Part shown: positions 4,640 through 6,370 of the stretch, in pieces
Layout of the letters: each line of letters starts with the position of its first letter
Numbering within the stretch: the stretch's first letter is position 1
From: Candidatus Mcinerneyibacteriota bacterium
GTDB taxonomy: Bacteria; AUK180; JAQVHJ01
Direction: 5' to 3'
Length of the DNA: 6,370 nucleotides
Assembly: GCA_030630935.1 (NCBI GenBank)
Contig: DAOVMD010000188.1
Location: forward strand, 1-6,370
Notes under the pieces: model-generated
Told to the model about the DNA's origin: nothing
Seen by the model: only the letters and a program-made list of their open reading frames with translations
Database searches by the model: none
Made by a program: the position numbers and the translations under genes

Positions 4640-6370
4640 TGAAAGATTCAAAAGCATTTGATATAATTATAGTTGGCGGTGGTCATGCCGGGATTGAAGC
4701 GGCTCTTGCTTCTGCAAGATTAGGAGCTGAGACTCTTTTAATTACATCAGATATTGAGAAGATTGGTGAACTCTCCTGTAATCCTTCAATTGGCGGACTT
4801 GGTAAGAGCCAATTAGTACGGGAAATTGATGCACTGGGTGGTGAAATGGCACTTGCATCGGATTATTCAGGTATTCAATTCAGGATGCTGAATAGATCCA
4901 AAGGCCCTGCAGTCAGGGCATTGCGAGTTCAGGTTGACAGGGAATTATATAAAGAATATTTCAAAAATATTCTAAGTAAGGTTAAGAGGCTGAAGATTCT
5001 GAATGGGATGGTAGAAAAATTAATCTTTAATAATAATAAAGTATCAGGTGTAATTCTTGAATCAGGAGAAGAGTTTAAATCTGAAGCTATTGTATTAGCA
5101 ACCGGAACATTTTTAAATGGTGTAATGTACATAGGTTTGGAGAAGGAATCCGGAGGCAGGCGAGGTGATTCCGCATCAAAAAACTTAACCCGATCGTTAA
5201 TAGAATTAGGGTTAGAAATTCGAAAGTTGAAGACCGGAACCCCTGCCCGGATTTTTAAAGATTCAATTGATTTTTCACGGCTAACTCCTCAAGAAGGAGA
5301 TCAAGACCCAGAACCATTTTCTTATCTTACAGATAAACTTAATGTTGAGCAGGTTCCATGTTATATTACCTATACGAATGAAAAAACACACGATATTATC
5401 CGTTCAGGTTTGGATCGCTCTCCACTCTATACCGGTTTGATTAGCGGGCTTGGTCCGAGATATTGCCCGTCAATTGAAGATAAGATTGTTCGTTTTTCGG
5501 ATAGGAAAAAACACCAGATATTTCTGGAACCTGAGGGATTTAATTCTAATCTTGTCTATCCAAATGGCATCAGTACTTCATTACCTTATGATGTCCAATT
5601 GGATTTTCTACATTCAATTCCCGGTTTAGAAAATGCCAGCATTGCAGTTCCTGCTTATGGCATTGAGTATGACTTTGTTAACCCAATTCAATTAACACAT
5701 TCATTGAGGGTTAAAAATATTAAAAATCTCTTTCTTGCCGGTCAGATAAATGGTACTTCAGGATATGAAGAAGCCGCAGCCCAGGGTTTAATTGCAGGGA
5801 TTAACGCAGTTATGTACGTTACCGGAGCAAAGGATTTTTCCCTTTCAAGAACAGAGTCTTATATTGGTGTAATGATCGATGACCTGGTAATGAAGGGAGT
5901 GGATGAACCATATAGAATGTTTACTTCCCGTGCTGAATACAGATTACTTCTCAGATATGACAATGCCGATTTGCGCCTAACTGAAAAGGGTATTGACCTC
6001 GGTCTTGTAACGAAGGTCCGCGAAGATAAATTTTTAAGGAAGAAAATTCTCTTTCATGAAATTATTGAAAACTTAAAGTCGACACCAATCACCCCTTCAA
6101 ATATTAATAATAATAAGCTAAAAGAATTAGGCAGCACCCCGCTGAAAAAGAAGATAAATTTTTATTCACTTTTAAAGAGGCCGGAGATATCTTTAAAATC
6201 ACTTGAGAAATTTGATTTCAAGTTTAATCTTTCTAAAGAGATAACTGATTTGATTGAGACGGAGATCAAGTATGAGGGTTATCTCAAGAAAGAACTTCAG
6301 AATCTTGAGAAATTTAAAAGATTTGAGTCGAATAAAATCCCAACCGACTTCAAGTATCGTGATATTAAGG
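4639..6370 (+). CDS. mnmG: MnmG, tRNA uridine-5-carboxymethylaminomethyl modification enzyme (3' end cut off)
   Basis: MnmG (GidA) is the FAD-dependent subunit that works with the GTPase MnmE to install (carboxymethyl)aminomethyl groups on U34 of certain tRNAs in the cytoplasm. The first 577 codons are present; the family is usually about 620-630 residues, so roughly 50 C-terminal residues lie beyond the window. Visible signatures are the FAD-binding IIIVGGGHAGIEAA (9-22), SCNPSIGG with the conserved Cys47, SKGPAVRA, GTFLNG, SGGRRGD, GPRYCPSIEDK with the second conserved Cys at 276, FLEPEGF, YPNGISTSLP, GQINGTSGYEEAAAQG, DEPYRMFTSRAEYRLLLR, and the helical C-domain motif IKYEGY. No frameshift or missing key residue is seen. 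The ATG shares one base with the upstream stop (TAATG) and has only a weak ribosome binding site, so translation is probably coupled to the upstream gene. Confidence 0.97.
   Translation, partial: MKDSKAFDIIIVGGGHAGIEAALASARLGAETLLITSDIEKIGELSCNPSIGGLGKSQLVREIDALGGEMALASDYSGIQFRMLNRSKGPAVRALRVQVDRELYKEYFKNILSKVKRLKILNGMVEKLIFNNNKVSGVILESGEEFKSEAIVLATGTFLNGVMYIGLEKESGGRRGDSASKNLTRSLIELGLEIRKLKTGTPARIFKDSIDFSRLTPQEGDQDPEPFSYLTDKLNVEQVPCYITYTNEKTHDIIRSGLDRSPLYTGLISGLGPRYCPSIEDKIVRFSDRKKHQIFLEPEGFNSNLVYPNGISTSLPYDVQLDFLHSIPGLENASIAVPAYGIEYDFVNPIQLTHSLRVKNIKNLFLAGQINGTSGYEEAAAQGLIAGINAVMYVTGAKDFSLSRTESYIGVMIDDLVMKGVDEPYRMFTSRAEYRLLLRYDNADLRLTEKGIDLGLVTKVREDKFLRKKILFHEIIENLKSTPITPSNINNNKLKELGSTPLKKKINFYSLLKRPEISLKSLEKFDFKFNLSKEITDLIETEIKYEGYLKKELQNLEKFKRFESNKIPTDFKYRDIK

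Overview
The window comes from an AT-rich bacterium with an outer membrane, since a complete TonB-dependent receptor is present. Its promoters look like ordinary sigma-70 type (TTGACA/TATAAT), which argues against the divergent Bacteroidota promoter type. Palindromic repeats built on GATTGC...GCAATGAC resemble dispersed intergenic elements common in uncultivated bacterial lineages. I can suggest only a diderm, possibly FCB-like or candidate-phylum organism, with low confidence in the lineage.

Layout. Positions 1-468 are non-coding. They hold three palindromic repeat-like modules (about 1-140), a strong plus-strand promoter (236-264), and a possible structured RNA leader or small RNA (about 271-358) that ends in a U-run. 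Positions 469-2598 encode a complete 709-residue TonB-dependent outer-membrane receptor. Positions 2599-3127 are non-coding and unusual. They contain a degenerate tract of octamers (GTTYAARN), two near-identical 29-bp modules with a GCATGC hairpin, a minus-strand promoter matching the sigma-70 consensus at all 12 positions with no gene behind it, and a plus-strand promoter for the next gene. Positions 3128-4639 encode a 503-residue envelope protein with two thioredoxin-like domains followed by a six-helix CcdA/DsbD-like membrane domain. Its stop codon overlaps by one base the start of mnmG (4639 to the window end, C-terminus cut off).

How the genes relate. The receptor has its own promoter and long leader and is probably an independent unit; its substrate cannot be read from the sequence. 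The thiol-redox protein and mnmG overlap and very likely share a transcript. One moves reducing equivalents across the inner membrane and the other modifies tRNA wobble uridines, so their pairing probably reflects co-transcription and not a shared pathway.

The genes belong to known families. What most deserves a second look is non-coding: the orphan minus-strand promoter that reads into the octamer tract, and the promoter-abutting leader RNA ahead of the receptor. I see no CRISPR array, transposase, tRNA or rRNA, and no clear evidence for a new multi-gene system.
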